Notes: generated by a model not told the origin, from the letters alone. DNA of 64,000 bases from Rhinopithecus roxellana (GCF_007565055.1 NC_044555.1:39224235-39288234), one strand, 5' to 3'; shown: positions 22,691-34,730, counted from the stretch's first letter. A program made the numbers and translations.

Positions 22691-23752
22691 ATGGGACAAG
22701 GCTCTTCAAAACTTCCTGGAGACACTACTCTCGAATGTCTCATCTGGAACCTCCAAGCCCAGGGCTTAGAGGATTCCATTAAAACTGAACGCCTTATTTA
22801 CTCCTCTTAGTATCTCATCTGAATTCTCCAAGCCCAGGACTTGGTGGACTCCGTTAAAACCAAATGCCTTGCTTTCCTCTGTACTTTTCCTCTGTAATGT
22901 TGCCTAGCCCCAATGTAAATTGGACAATAATAATCACTGGCCAAAAAAATAAAAAATTCTAAATTCAACAAAATCTAAAAAAACTTCCTCCAACGCAATG
23001 GTAAATGATCCGAAGTGCTATGCTTACCTCTGTTCATGCTTCTCTATCTCTACTAATTCTGTTCACCTTTTCAAATCCCCATCTTTGACAAAAAACCCAC
23101 AGAAATGCCTCCTCCTCCGGATATGCCTTCCTCTAATTTCAACCCTGCCAACAAACCATGTCTCATGCCCAACCCCCTTCTGACAAAAACCAGGCACAAA
23201 CTCAAAGGCCCTCCAAAGTCTTCCTTTATTGGGAGGTGGCAGGGAGGAAAGCATAATCTGAATTTATGTTCCCTTCTCCCTAGCCAACCTCTCCCAGCTT
23301 GAAAAGAGACTAGACTTCTTTTCCACGGATCCCACCTCTTCCCGAAAAGAATTTCTGCTTTTCACTAATCTTATAACCTTACCTGGCATGATATATATGT
23401 CATCCTGTCATCCACCCTCACCCCGGAAAACAGGGAACACATCTAGATGGCCTCCCAGGTCCATGTAAACACCTTCCACCAACAAGATGCCGCCCTTAAC
23501 CCAATAAGGTCACTAGTTGCCCCTAGAACTGATCCCAGTTGGGATTATCAAGCAACTTTTGCAGACAGACAGAAACAAGGCCGTATGATATCATGCCTCC
23601 TAGCTGGCATAAATAAAGTCATTCCTGCTCTTTTCCTTTCCCACCTTTCAGAGGCCATAACTAAATATACCACCTCACACCCTAATATCAATAAGGGCAG
23701 AATCGATCTCCATTTCCACTTCATTTCCCAGTCAGCCCCAAACATCAAATTA

Positions 23753-23795
<43 letters not shown>

Positions 23796-24060
23796 CTGGA
23801 GGATGATCCGCAAATCTCCCAAAGAGACTTAATCAAAGTGGCCTTTAAGGTCTTTAACAATAGAGAGGAAAAACTGAAAACCCAAAAGCTTAAAACAGAC
23901 CAGTGTAAACACCAAACACTGGCAGCTGCCAAACAACAGGGTTCCCAATGCATACAGAAATCCTCAACCTTGTAACAAACTCCCCCAGAAACCTGTCTGA
24001 AGTGCAGCCAACAGGGTCACTGGGCAAAATCCTGCTCTAATCTCAGGCCACTCTCAAAAC
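22691..24060 (+). pseudogene. gag: ERV-2 gag
   Basis: It starts at ATG 22691 with MGQGSS, a myristoylation-type matrix start, and is open only to 22810. Later frames show capsid phrases: LTWHDIYVILSSTLTPE near 23380-23430, then DPSWDYQ near 23530 and RMISCLLAGINK near 23585. An (AAAT)n run at 23755-23793 replaces part of the C-terminal capsid. A complete CX2CX4HX4C zinc knuckle (C-LK-C-SQQG-H-WAKS-C) is at 23994-24035, the nucleocapsid. Many stops; structural protein in the family. Confidence 0.88.
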
Positions 24061-24179
24061 CTTAGCCCATCTATGGCATCAAGGAACACTGGAAGTCGGA
24101 CTGTGCTCTGCAAAACTCATCATCCTGCTTCACCACCTCTAACTGAAGAATGCTGGGACCTGGACCGTGCTGCCCCCAC

Positions 24180-24470
24180 TGCCATCACCACCTCGGAAAC
24201 CAGGGCAACGCTGTCAATCACTGGTAAGGCCATGTCTTTCCCACTGGATATGGGGGCTACTCAGTTTTACCAGAATATTCTGGACCCCTCCTCAGTTCTT
24301 CTGTCTCTATTGTGGGAGTCAATGGAATCCCCTCTAGGCACAAACAGACTGGTGCTCTATAATGCAATTTTATTCAACACCCCCTTCACCCACTCCTTCC
24401 TGATTATCCCTCAGTGCCCTTCCCCTATCTTGGGGGTGAGACATACTAAGTAAATTACAGGCGTACGTAC
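24180..24470 (+). pseudogene. pro: ERV-2 protease
   Basis: Open frame 24073-24453 carries the protease core. The active site, normally DTGA, reads DMGA at 24247-24258 (a single C-to-T change in an ACG codon would do this). HSFLIIPQCPSPILG near its end matches the retroviral protease C-terminal strand. The product would be inactive. Confidence 0.85.
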
Positions 24471-24639
24471 AATTTGCCTCCTGCAATTCTACCTTGTTTA
24501 TTTTACTCTGCCAGGCAGATGCTTCCCTCTCCTCCCCCTCATCCTCATTATCTGCCCTGTTAGCTTCCGTTAACCCTGAAGTGTAAAATGTTTCTAAACC
24601 CACCATAGCCACATATCACGTTCCAGTCAAAATAACCCT

Positions 24640-25545
24640 CCAAAAGCCTTCCATTTTTTTTTATCAGTCTCAATATTCCCTTAACCCAGCCAGCCTCTGG
24701 GGCCTTAAACCTATCATCTGTAAACTTTTACAAGCTCAAATTCTCAAGCCTGTCAACTCTCCTCACAGCATCCCTATCTTGACTGTCAAAAAGACAGATG
24801 AGTCCTGCTGCTTGGTCCAGGATCTCTGAGTTGTTAACCAGTTGGTGGTGCCAATTCATCTGGCTGTCCCCGACCCATATATTTACTCTCCCGTATTTCT
24901 CCATCTATCACACACTTCTCTGTATTGGAACTGAAGAACACCTTTTTCACTATTCCCTTAAATCTGGCACCCAAAGCCTTTTTGCTTTCACTTGGTCAAA
25001 TCCTTATACTCACATGTCCACCCAACTAATATGGACTGTACTCCCACAAGGTTTCCAGGATAGTCCCCACCTATTCAGATAGGCCCTCACCAAGGACCTA
25101 GCTAAACTTCCCCTTGCCCCTAGCACCCTCCTCCAATACATCAATAACCTCCTTCTCTGTAGCCCCTCCCTTAACTTGTCCACATGATACACCACTCAGC
25201 TTTTAAACTTCCTCCATAGTCGAGGATATCGGGTCTCACCCACAAAAGTTCAGGTAACCCAAACCCGGGTCACTTACCTTGGACTTGTCCTAACCCCTAA
25301 TTCCTGGGCCATCCCAACCCAACAAAAGGAGTTGTTTTGGGACATGCCCCTTCCCCACACAAAGAAGCACTTTCTCTCCTTCTTGGGCCTTGTGGGATAC
25401 TTCTGGCTGTGGATTCCCAATTTCAACATGCTGGCCAAGCTACTCTACACAGCCTCACATAGACCCATTACAAAACCCCTTGATTCAGCTTGCCCCATCA
25501 ATTCCACCTCAACAAAATAAAAAAAAAAAAATGCCCTTTTTATGG
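24640..25545 (+). pseudogene. pol: ERV-2 reverse transcriptase
   Basis: Readable blocks: QYPLNPASLWGLKPI near 24670, VKKTDESCCLVQDL near 24788-24828, a palm region ending LLQYINNLLLCSP, then VTYLGLVL near 25268 and KKHFLSFLGLVGYF near 25365. The YXDD motif reads YINN (25137-25148): both catalytic Asp codons now start with A instead of G. Multiple stops. Confidence 0.87.
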
Positions 25546-26435
25546 CCCCAGCACTGGAACTGCCCAACCCCACCAAGCCCTTACTCTGTATGTATATTCT
25601 AACTAAGACCTTGTTCTTGGACTACTTTGCCAAACATACAGCAGTGTCACACAAGCCACTGCATACCTCTCAGAACAACTGAACTATGTCATCCAAGGCT
25701 GGCTGCCCCGCTTAAAATCTTGGGTGTGACCACATTGCTTGCCTCAGAGGCACAGAAACTCACTCTCTACCAACACATTACTATTGCAACTTCCCATAAC
25801 CTACAGGAACTCATGAGCCATCAATGCTTTCTATGCCTCCCACCATCCCACTTACAGCAGGTCCACACCTTATTCATAGGAAACCCTCGAATCACCTTCC
25901 AGAGATGTAAAGCTCTCAACTCAGCCGCCCCCCTCCCTATAAACACCTCCAACTCTGAGCTCTCTCATTCATAAAATCCAGTGCTCTCCCACCCCATACT
26001 ACCTCTCACAGGTAGAGCTAGTTGCCCTAACCAAGGCCCTAAACCTAGCAAGGGGAAAGGCTTAACATTTACACCAATTCCAAATATGCATATCACATGC
26101 TACACTCTCATATCTTAATCTGGCAGGAAAGGGGTTTTGTAACCACAAAAGTTACCCCCATAGGAAATAACAAACTCATACATGAGTTGCTGGAGGCAGC
26201 TAAACTACCACTACAGGCTGCCGTTTTCCATTGTAAGGAACACCAAAAGGCTACAGATGCCATAACCAAGGGAAACTTTTTAGCAAATTCGGCAGCCCAG
26301 CAGGTAACCTTTAAAACCCCATTATTAGCGCCCATTTTCCCCATCATACACCCTCTATATACCCAGGAGCAACAAACCTCATTTGCCCAGGCTGGTGTTG
26401 CTCAGGAAAAAATGATTCCACTTCAATGACAAGTT
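25546..26435 (+). pseudogene. pol: ERV-2 connection and RNase H
   Basis: The connection domain is scrambled by frameshifts. RNase H is readable in the open frame 26097-26429: IYTNSKYAYHM (the D of the DS pair is N, 26076-26078), WQERGFVTT, HCKEHQKATDAITKGNFLANSAAQQV near 26230-26310. The change from the HCPGHQ consensus and the N replacement argue against activity. Confidence 0.85.
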
Positions 26436-27420
26436 ATCTTGCCTAATTCCCAGAAACCTTCTGTACTTTCATATGTGCACAACCGTTTCCATGTGGTTTA
26501 CTGCCCCCTACTCCAGCTTTGAAAAGCTTATATATATTCTCCCACCATGACCGCCAATCACCAAAATATTACTAAGGCATGTTCCCTTTGCACTCAGACT
26601 TCTCCTCAGGAAGGTATCAAATCACCTCCTTTCCCCACACACCGAGCTCAAGGACACCTGCCAGGGCAGGACTGGGAAATCAACTTCACACACATGCCCC
26701 CTGTAAAATGAGTCTGATACCCTCTGACAATAATAGATACATTCTCTGGATGGATAGAAACTTTTCCTAACACTACCAAAATGGCACACACTGTCATTCC
26801 TATTCTCCTCATCCATATTATCTCCCAGTTTAAACTCCCCTCTTCCAGTAGGCCAACATTTGTTTCACAGGTTAACCAACAGCTGGCAAAGGCTCTGAAC
26901 ATTAAATAGTGTTCCATATTCCTTATTGCCCCCAACCTTCAGGAAAACTTAAATGAACCAATGCCCTTTTGAAACAACAACTAACCAGATTCTCTAGAGG
27001 TTAAAATGGCCTGGACTTCACTTCTCCTATTGGCCCTCATGCCTTTGCAAGCCATTCCCCAAAAACCCCTCAGCCTAAGCCCATTTAAACTCATGTACAA
27101 ACACTCCTTTATCCTCCAGAATCTCCCTGTCTCTTCTTCCCCTTCTATACCGGATATTTGACCAGCACTACACTTCACTAAATATCTAATAAGACAGTAT
27201 GCAAATGTTTACTTGCCCTAACCTGAAAGTCCATCCTCAAAACACCCCTCCTTGTCCCTACAACCAGGGGACTGGGTCTGGATCGCACACTCTTCCTCCT
27301 CCCCTCTCCAACCTAAGTGGACGGGTCCTCACCAGGTTAACCTAGGTAATCCCCAAACAGCAAAGCTAACACTCCTTCCACACTAGATACACCATTCCAA
27401 ACTAAAAAGAAAACCAGATC
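26436..27420 (+). pseudogene. pol: ERV-2 integrase
   Basis: The C-X2-C of the zinc domain (CSLCTQ) is near 26585. The core reads DWEINFTHM with the first catalytic Asp changed to Asn (26682-26684). TIIDTFSGWIETFP follows near 26730. The second motif is altered (SSSRPTFVSQV near 26845). The third acid lies in GKLK, with Lys for Glu at 26951-26953. The C-terminal region near 27260-27340 has GDWVWI-like text. None of the three catalytic acids is intact. Confidence 0.86.
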
Positions 27421-27646
27421 CACATCCAGAAATTTCCTTCCCCACGTCCAAATTGTTCTCCCTCCCTCATAGGACCAACCTTGCTGAGCTTAACAAAAAT
27501 TCCAGAAGTTGCCAATCCAGAAGGCCTTGGCCCATAACACTCTCTGCCTCTAATTTCAAATCTATTATCTCATACATTGTTTCAGATCTTTCCTGGTCCA
27601 TGTCCCTGGAGAGTCCACTCCAATTTCTCACAATAAACTGGGAGCT

Positions 27647-29235
27647 ATGGCTGCAGGGCACCTTCCAAAATTTCACTCCTACTCAAATCTCCTTTTTCTC
27701 CTTTTTCTCCTTTTGTCCTCTTTGTCTGTGGGATATTGTAAGTCCCCACTCCCAACCTCTGGCATTTGGGCCCCCTTTGACAGCCTCACACATCCCCTCT
27801 TAAATCAGTCACACTCCCTTCTTTCTTCCAACTGTTAAATTTGTTGTCTACACAAATCCAGCAGTTCGCAGCCCTTCTTGTTAACCTATCTGCATAAATC
27901 TGGTCCAAAAATGAATCTGAATCTCACCTACTCAGCCAATCCGTTCCCAAAACCTGTTTATAATCTTGCTCTGCTAAACATCTTTCCCCCAAATCCACCC
28001 ACATCATCACGCACAGGGCTGTCACCCTCCTTTGCCTCATGGCCTCTAAGTTAAACATGTTACAGCCGGATTCCATAAAACACCCCTTACCAATCTCTCC
28101 CCTCTCTGCTGCAGCTGCTCTCCATGTATCCAATTCATGAACACTCTCTGGAAGAAATGCACAAACAATTCCCTCAACTACAGCATACATTCTTCTGCCC
28201 TATCAGGACTGCAATGGTTATTAGTTGACAAAAGCTCTTTTATCTCTCTCTCTACAAAGCCAAACAGCCTTCACCTCCTTCGCCACCAACATTCCCTATC
28301 AGGCTCTCATAGGGGCTACCCTTGTTAATAGTTATTCAACCTAGAAAAAACAAAAAGGTTGGGACAAAATTTTTTTCCAGAATTCAACCCCTACCTTCTC
28401 ACGGCTTGCTACTTTCACTTACAACTTTTGCCTGTCAACTTCCAGTCTTTTCTGTGTGATACAAACTCTTATCTTGCCTAGTGGCAGGTGGGTCAGGAAT
28501 GGGCACCCTGGTTTGTCAATCTGCAAACATTAACATTTTGCCAAACAACCAGACCATCCAGGTTCCTTCAGTAACTTCTGTCTCATCTTCCTCCACATGC
28601 ACTATGTGGGTTCTACATCTCATTCCTCTGGAAACAGGAATACACATTTCTGCTGTACTTGCTACCAGAATAGCAAATATATCAACCTCAACTGCCCTAT
28701 ATAAAAAATATCTATAGTCCTCTATAATACCCCAGAGGACATGTATAATTCCATTACAAGACTCTAAAGCAGATCAATTTCCTTGCAGGAGTCATCTTCC
28801 AAAATCAAAGGGCCCTAAACCTGCTATCTGCTGAGAAGTCGGTGGGGGGGGGGGGTGGGCACATATGTATATCTCCAAGGAGAATATGTTCTTAGGTTAA
28901 TGAATCTGGCATTGTTAACTGCACAGCCCAAAGACTCCATGACAGGGCTGCAGAAATCCAACATCACGACACTGACTCTTGGTGGCAGGCATCATTCCTC
29001 CTAAAGTGAATCCCCTTTTCTTAGGGTCCTTGATTTTCTTCCTCATAGTAATAACAATTGGTCCATGTATAATCTCCTTCATATTCTGTTTTGTCTCCCC
29101 AAGGCCAAACTCCCTTGTCTAGGCAGCCACCCAAAAACAATTGATACCGTCTTTCTCCTCCGCCAAGTCTGGTTCCAGCACCTCCAGGAAAACAACTCTG
29201 AAGTCAGACACCCACTACTTCAAAACTCAAACCCT
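27647..29235 (+). pseudogene. env: ERV-2 env
   Basis: The start at ATG 27647 gives a leader with a hydrophobic core (LLFLLFLLLSSLSV). The surface part then breaks into many short frames. The open frame 28481-28717 leads through HLIPLETGIHISAVLATRI, a fusion-peptide-like stretch. An immunosuppressive-type segment QNQRALNLLSAEK (28800-28838) is followed by a 13-base G run at 28843-28855 that destroys the frame. A VNCTAQRL site and a SWW stretch follow near 28915-28990. Heavily decayed. Confidence 0.83.
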
Positions 29236-29320
29236 GATTACAGTGCCCTTATTCAGCAGAAAACAGCCAGATAACCAAAAATGACCTCACTTTCTTTTAT
29301 ATTAAAATAAAAAGCAAGAA

Positions 29321-29748
29321 TGTTAGTCCAAACTGCACCATTTTGTAAGCTCCCCATTATTTAGCAGGCCTTGGTCAAAGTGAAACATTTCACTGGGGTT
29401 CGGGCCATGAGAAACATCCTGCCTAACCACCTGACCACATGGTGGACAAAGGCACAAATGAAGAAACAGCCTGCCTCTTATTATATTCCGCTGGGAGAAA
29501 GTACAAGGAGCACCACATTCTGCCAGTACAAGGGCTAGAACCACCCCATCATGGGAACATCTTATCAGTATCCTGCCAAGCAGCAAGCCATATTGCCCAG
29601 ACCCCTCCTGCCCATACCTAGAAATTACCCCAGCGGTGGGCCTTCTGTAGATTTTATGCTGACCATAAAGCCTGCATTTGCTGCCGAGCCACCCTCTTTC
29701 TGTGTGTGTGTCTTTCTTTAAGCTTCACCTTCCCTTCAAAACCTAACC
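29321..29748 (+). repeat. 3' LTR of ERV-2
   Basis: About 428 bp starting TGTTAGTCCAAACTGCACC, aligned throughout to 21666-22108. It keeps GAAACATCCTGCCTAACC, missing in the 5' copy, and lacks the GTAAGCAGCAGTGGGC segment. A weak purine-rich run (29305-29320) precedes it as a degraded polypurine tract. The old LINE-1 resumes right after. Confidence 0.88.
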
Positions 29749-30715
29749 CCCAGAAGCGTGATTGCTGGATCATATGAGAGTTCTTTTTTTTAACTTTTGG
29801 GGAAACTTCTATGCCATTTTCCATAATGGCTATACCAATGTACAATCTCACCAGCAATACATAAAGTTTCCCTTTTCTTCACATTCTCTTCAACGCTTGC
29901 TATCTTTTGACTTTTTGATAATAGTCATCCTAATAAGCAGGTGGTGATACTCATTATAATTTTCATTTACATTTTCCTATGATTAATGGCATTTGATCAC
30001 TTTTTCAGATGCTGTTGACAATTTGTATGTCTTTCTTAGAGAAATGTCTATTTAGATTCTATGGTTATTTTTCAAAATCGGGTTATTTCTTGTTTGTTAT
30101 TCAGTCATAATAGCTTCTTACATGTTTTGGATCTTAACCTCTTATCAGATACATAATTTGCAAATGTTTCTTCTATTCTGTAGGTTGCCTTTTCATTTTT
30201 GGTAAGTGTTTCCTTTGCTGTGCATATATAGTCACATTTGATTATTTTTGCTTTTGTTGCCTTTGCTTTTGGTGTGATATCCCAAAGACTGCCAGGATTA
30301 ATGGCATGAAACTTTTTCCCTGTGTTTTCTTTTAGGAGATTGAGTTTCAGGTCTTAACGTTTAGTCAACAATCTATTTTGAGTTGATTTTTGTGTATGGT
30401 GTAAGATAAGAATTCAATTTCATTGTTTTGCATGTGGATGTCATTTTCTCAACACCATTTACTGAAACTTCTATCCTTTTTCCATTATGCATTTTTGGCA
30501 CCTTCGTTGACGATTAGTTGACTGTATATGTGTGGGTTTATTTCGAGTCCTTCTATTGTGTTCTGTTGGTCTATGTATCTGTTTTTTATGTGAAAATTAT
30601 ACTGTTAGGCTCACTATAGCTTTGTAACATAATTTAAAATTAAGAAGTATAATGCCACTAGCTTTTTTCTTCTTGCTCAAGATTGCTGGAGCTATTAGGG
30701 TCAAAGTAATTAATC
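29749..30715 (-). repeat. Old LINE-1, piece 3: ORF2 C-terminal part (antisense)
   Basis: Antisense ORF2 text continues from before the provirus: CCCAGAAGCGTGATTGCTGGATCATATG, CATTTTCCATAATGGCTATACC, TCTTCTATTCTGTAGGTTGCC and TGTTCTGTTGGTCTATGTATCTG. The same phrases occur in younger form at 60120-60320. No usable frame remains. Confidence 0.85.
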
Positions 30716-31003
30716 TTATTTATTCAAATATGTTAGTCTTTATGGTTTGGTTTGACCATGTGTTAGTGGTTTCCCTAAGTATTCGTCCCTTTTTTTGTTT
30801 TTTGTTTTTTTTTTTTTTCTGAACCATTGTAAATTTCTGGTATCTGAAGTACTGTTTGAACTTTGAAATCTTAGTAATGCTGTTCTCTTCTTTATGTTCA
30901 CCTATTTCTCATTTTTCTCTTACCTATTTTTGTCCTAATCTGTGTCCTTAATATTTTACATAACACAAATCCTGAAAAAAATTTCTCTCTTTGGATACTT
31001 TCA

Positions 31004-31035
<32 letters not shown>

Positions 31036-31170
31036 GCCTTTAGCTTTCAGGTGTTTAAGTACGATGAGTCTTGGCTGGAATATTTGTTTGGGGTTTGCTC
31101 AGATTACTGAATATGGAGGTTTATCTCTTTCACCAAATTTTGGAATTGTTAGGCATTATTTCTTACAATA
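30716..31170 (-). repeat. LINE-1-like segment out of order, with T runs
   Basis: It contains T tracts (30793-30820 and 31010-31035) and, near 31040-31160, text resembling the 5' part of an old antisense LINE-1 (CTTTCAGGTGTTTAAGTACGATGAGTCTTGG). It does not continue the ORF2 order on either side, so it is probably a separate old LINE-1 insertion, later hit by the Tigger element. Confidence 0.5.
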
Positions 31171-31911
31171 CAGACACACCTCATTTTATTGTGCTTTACT
31201 TTATTGAACTTTTCAGATATTGTGCTTTTTAGAATATAAAGGTTTGTTGCAACCCTGTGCTGAGTAAGTCTATTGGCATCATTTTTCCAACAGTATGATC
31301 TCACTTTTTATCTATCACATTTCATACATTATCACAGTATTTCAAACTTCTAAATTATTACTCTATCTGTTATGGTGATATGTGATCAGTGATCTTTGGT
31401 GTTACTATTGTAACTGTTTTGGGGCACCACAAACCACACCCCTATAGGATGGCAAACTTAATCTACAAATGTTTGTTTTGACTGCTTCACCTACTGGCTG
31501 TTCCCCTGTGTTTCTTCCTCTCCTAAGGCCTCCCCACTCCCTGAGACACCACAATATTGAAATTAGACCAATTAATAACCCTACAATGATGACTCAGTGT
31601 TCAACTTAAAGGAAGATTTGCACATATCTCACTTTAAATCAAAAGCTAAAAATGAGTAAGTTAGTAAGGAAGGGATGTCAAAAGCTAGGTCTCGTATGCC
31701 AAACAGTCAACCAAGTTGGGAATGCAAAGGAAAAGTCCTTGAGGGAAATTCAAAGTGCTACTCCAGTGAACACACAAATGATAAGGAAGCAAAACAGCCT
31801 TATTGCTTGTGTGGAGAAAGTTTGATTGGTCTGACAGAAGATCAAGCTAGGTATGACATTCACTTAAGCCAAAGCCTAATTTGGAGCAAAGCCCCAAATA
31901 TCAATTCTTCT
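31171..31911 (+). mobile_element. Tigger1-like DNA transposon, 5' fragment
   Basis: It begins CAGACACACCTCATTTTATTG right after a TA target dinucleotide. GGCACCACAAACCACACCCC and TGAGACACCACAATATTGAAATTAG follow, and then the start of the transposase gene (GATTTGCACATATCTCACTTTAAATCAAAAGC). These are Tigger1 (pogo/CENP-B superfamily) words. About 740 bp remain, cut off inside the N-terminal DNA-binding domain. The open frame at 31675-31920 is a frameshifted remnant. Non-autonomous and ancient. Confidence 0.85.
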
Positions 31912-34025
31912 AATCTGTGAACATCCTATATATTTCCATTTATTTGTGTCTTCTTTAATTTCTTTCATCAATGTTTTATAGTTTTCAGTGTATGGCGCTT
32001 TCACTTTATTTGTTAAATTTATTTTTATGTATTTTATTTTATTACTTTTTGCTATTATAAATGGAATTGCTCTCTTGACTTTTTTCATATAGTTTGTTTT
32101 CAGGGAATAAAGATGTTACTGATTTCTGTATGGTGATTTTGTTTCCGGCAACTTTGCTGAAATTGTTTATTACATCTAACAGCTTTTTGGTGAGTGTCTA
32201 GGATTTTCTAGACATAAGATCATAACATCTTCTTTTCCAATTTGAATTTTGTTTATTTCTCTCTCTTGATTATTCTAAGACTAACAGCACAATGTTGAAT
32301 ACTTATCACAAGAGGGGGAATTCTTGTCTTTTTCCTGATCTTAGAAAGCTTGAAATTTTTCACCATTGAGTCTGGTGTGAGCTTGTGTGCTTTTCATATA
32401 TGTCCCTTATTGATGTATATTCCTTCTGTACCTAAATCATTAAGAGTTTTTATTATGAAGAGATGTTGAATTTTGTCTGATTCTTTTTTTTTTTTTGCAT
32501 CTATTGAAATGATTATGATTTTGTCCTTCATTCTGTTAATGTGGTACATCACATTTATTGATTTGTTTTTGTTTAACCATTCTTGTATTTCAGGGACAAA
32601 TCCCACTTCATTGTGATGTATTATCCTTTTAATGTGCTGTTGAATTTAGTTCTTCAGTGTTTAGTTGAGGATTATTGCATCTGAATTACTGGTTTGTATT
32701 TTTCTTTTCTTTTAATGTCTCTTCTTATTAATTTCTTATTGTTCTCTTCTTGTCTGACTTTTGTTATAGAGTAATTCCAGCCTCATAAAGTAAGTTTGTA
32801 AGTGTTTCCTATTTTTCATTTTTTTTGGAAAAGTTGGAGAATGATTGACAATAAGTCTTATTTAAATGTTTGGTAGTATTTACCAGTAAATATATCAAAT
32901 CCTATGCTTTTGTTTGTTAGGAAAATTTTTTATTACTAATTCATCTCCTTACTCATTCCTGATTTGTTCAGATTTTCTATTTCTTCATGATTTACGCTTG
33001 GTAAGTTTTATGTTTCTAGTTACTTATCTATTTCTTCTAGATTATCATATTTGTTGGTGTATAATTATTCATAATGTCTTAGGCTCCTTTATATTTCTGT
33101 GGTATATCTGTTGTAATGTCAACTATTTCATTTCTAATTTTATTTATATTCTTTTTTCCTTTTTTCCTAGTTAATCCATTTAAAGGTTTGTCAATTTTGT
33201 TTATCTTTTCCTAACCCAACTCAGTTTTATTGATCTTTCCTATTAAGGTGTTAGTCTCTATGCCATTCATTTCTGTTCTGAGCTACATTATTTTCTTCCT
33301 TTAAGTAAATTTGCACTTGGTTGGGTCTTCTTTTTCTGGCTTCTTGATGTCTAATGTAAGCTGGTTTATTTAGGATCTTTCTTTTTCTTTGAAGTAGGCA
33401 CTTATTGTTATAAACTTCCTTCTTAAAACTGCTTTTGCTGAGTCCTATATATTTTGGTATGTTGTATTTCCATTTCTACTTGTCTGAATATATTATTTAG
33501 ATTTCCTTTTAATTTATTTTTAGATCCATTGGTTACTTAGAAGAATGTAGTTTAATTTCCACATATTTGGGAAGTTCTCATGTTTCTCCTATTATTGATT
33601 TCTAGTTTTATACCATTGTCATAGGAAAATATACTTAATATAATTTCAATCTTCTTAAACCTAGGAAGACTTGTTTTGAGGCCTCACATATGACCTATCC
33701 TGAAGAATATTCCATGTGTGCATTAGAAAAATGTGTATTCTGCTGCTATTGGATAGAAGGTTTCATATATGTCTTTTAAGTTCATTTGACCTAAAGTATA
33801 GTCCAAGTCCGTTGTTTCCTTATTGATTTCTGTGATCTGTCCCTTGCTGAAAATGGGATATTGATATTCCCTGTTATTATTGCATTATAGTCTGTCTCTC
33901 TCTTCATGTTTATTAATATTTACTATATATATTTAGGTGTTCCAAAGTTGGAGTGCATATATATTTACAATTGTTATATTCTTTTAATGAACTGATTCTT
34001 TTATCACTACCTAATATCATTTTTT
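31912..34025 (-). repeat. Old LINE-1, piece 4: ORF2 RT and endonuclease region (antisense)
   Basis: ORF2 order resumes: CCATTTATTTGTGTCTTCTTTAATTTC, GGCAACTTTGCTGAAATTG, ATCTATTGAAATGATTATG, then TTTGTCAATTTTGTTTATCTTTTCC, GCTGAGTCCTATATATTTTGG and TGTGCATTAGAAAAATGTGTATTCTG toward the endonuclease domain. It stops near 34025, where the permuted pseudogene starts, so the ORF2 start, ORF1 and 5' UTR are missing here. Confidence 0.85.
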
Positions 34026-34030
34026 TATTA

Positions 34031-34723
34031 TAAAGCAAGCTTCACAGCTCTCCCATGGAGCATACTGAATGGTGACATTCTTTACAGTATCAAGGAAAAA
34101 TGCAGCAGGATAGAAGTCCAAGTCAATATCCAAAATGAAATTGTTTTCAAAGACACAAACAATCTTGGTGGAATCAATGACAGCCCAAACACTTTTGCTG
34201 TGACTATTTTCATAATCAGGACAGGGGATGCAACAATTTGGAAATCTGAGTGATGCCAAACCAAGTTACTGTCAGCTGGTGAGTGAAAGTATAGAGGATT
34301 CATTCCACATTCATGCTTAGATGACAGAGAATGAAGAATATAGTGATAGTGATGGAGATGGAGGCAGTGAAGAGGACTTTTCTACAAATACCAAAGCTGT
34401 GAACAGAAAGATTATCTTGTCATCAAACTTTCATACATTCAGCTTAGCTTAGCCCAAGATCATCCAGAGTGGTCTGGAGAGTGATGATATGCAGTGAGAT
34501 GATGTGCCAGACATCACTTCAGATGACTATGACTTCCCTCACTATCGTATCGCAGCTTTCCCCTTGACCTCTAGAGCCCAAGGGTGCACTGGGCCCAGGT
34601 GTCCATATGAACTTCTCTGCCCCAGCCGACGGGCAGTCTGTCTTAAAGACAAAAGGTGCAGAAGCCAGAATTTGAAATTGAATAAATGTTCTGAGAAGCA
34701 TAATTGTTGTGACTGCATCTTTC

Positions 34724-34730
<7 letters not shown>
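34031..34730 (+). pseudogene. RNF19B: RNF19B-like processed pseudogene, C-terminal half (block 1)
   Basis: A decayed plus-strand coding sequence matches, from memory, the C-terminal tail of RNF19B, an RBR-type E3 ubiquitin ligase anchored in membranes. Landmarks: SRIEVQVNIQNEIVFKDT, PSYCQLVSESIEDSFHIHA, MTENEE..GGSEED and DDVPDITSDD near 34500. The coding end is near 34680, then a 3'-UTR-like stretch up to a T run at 34731. No introns and several stops (34254, 34318, 34450, 34497), so it is a retrocopy. It lies upstream of, yet codes for the part downstream of, block 2. Confidence 0.82.

Larger units (their letters stand above)
21661..29753 (+). mobile_element. Class I provirus ERV-2, HERV-F/H-like, full structure but defective
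   Basis: The provirus spans 21666-29748 with LTRs at both ends. It sits in an antisense LINE-1 whose sequence continues on the other side. The flanking words CCCAA (21661-21665) and CCCAG (29749-29753) are probably a 5-bp target duplication with one change. Order: LTR, primer site resembling tRNA-Phe, leader, gag, pro, pol, env, LTR. The internal sequence is C-rich and G-poor, typical of this group. Every gene carries stops and frameshifts. The LTRs differ by two indels and scattered substitutions, so the insertion is old. Confidence 0.93.

Noticed and set aside
22223..22810. 195-codon open frame as a viral accessory gene
   Set aside because: It covers the ERV-2 leader in a frame other than gag, with no motif and no start context; likely chance in G-poor, C-rich DNA.
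31675..31920. 81-codon open frame as a possible domesticated transposase
   Set aside because: It is a frameshifted part of a truncated Tigger1 piece, without the DDE domain.
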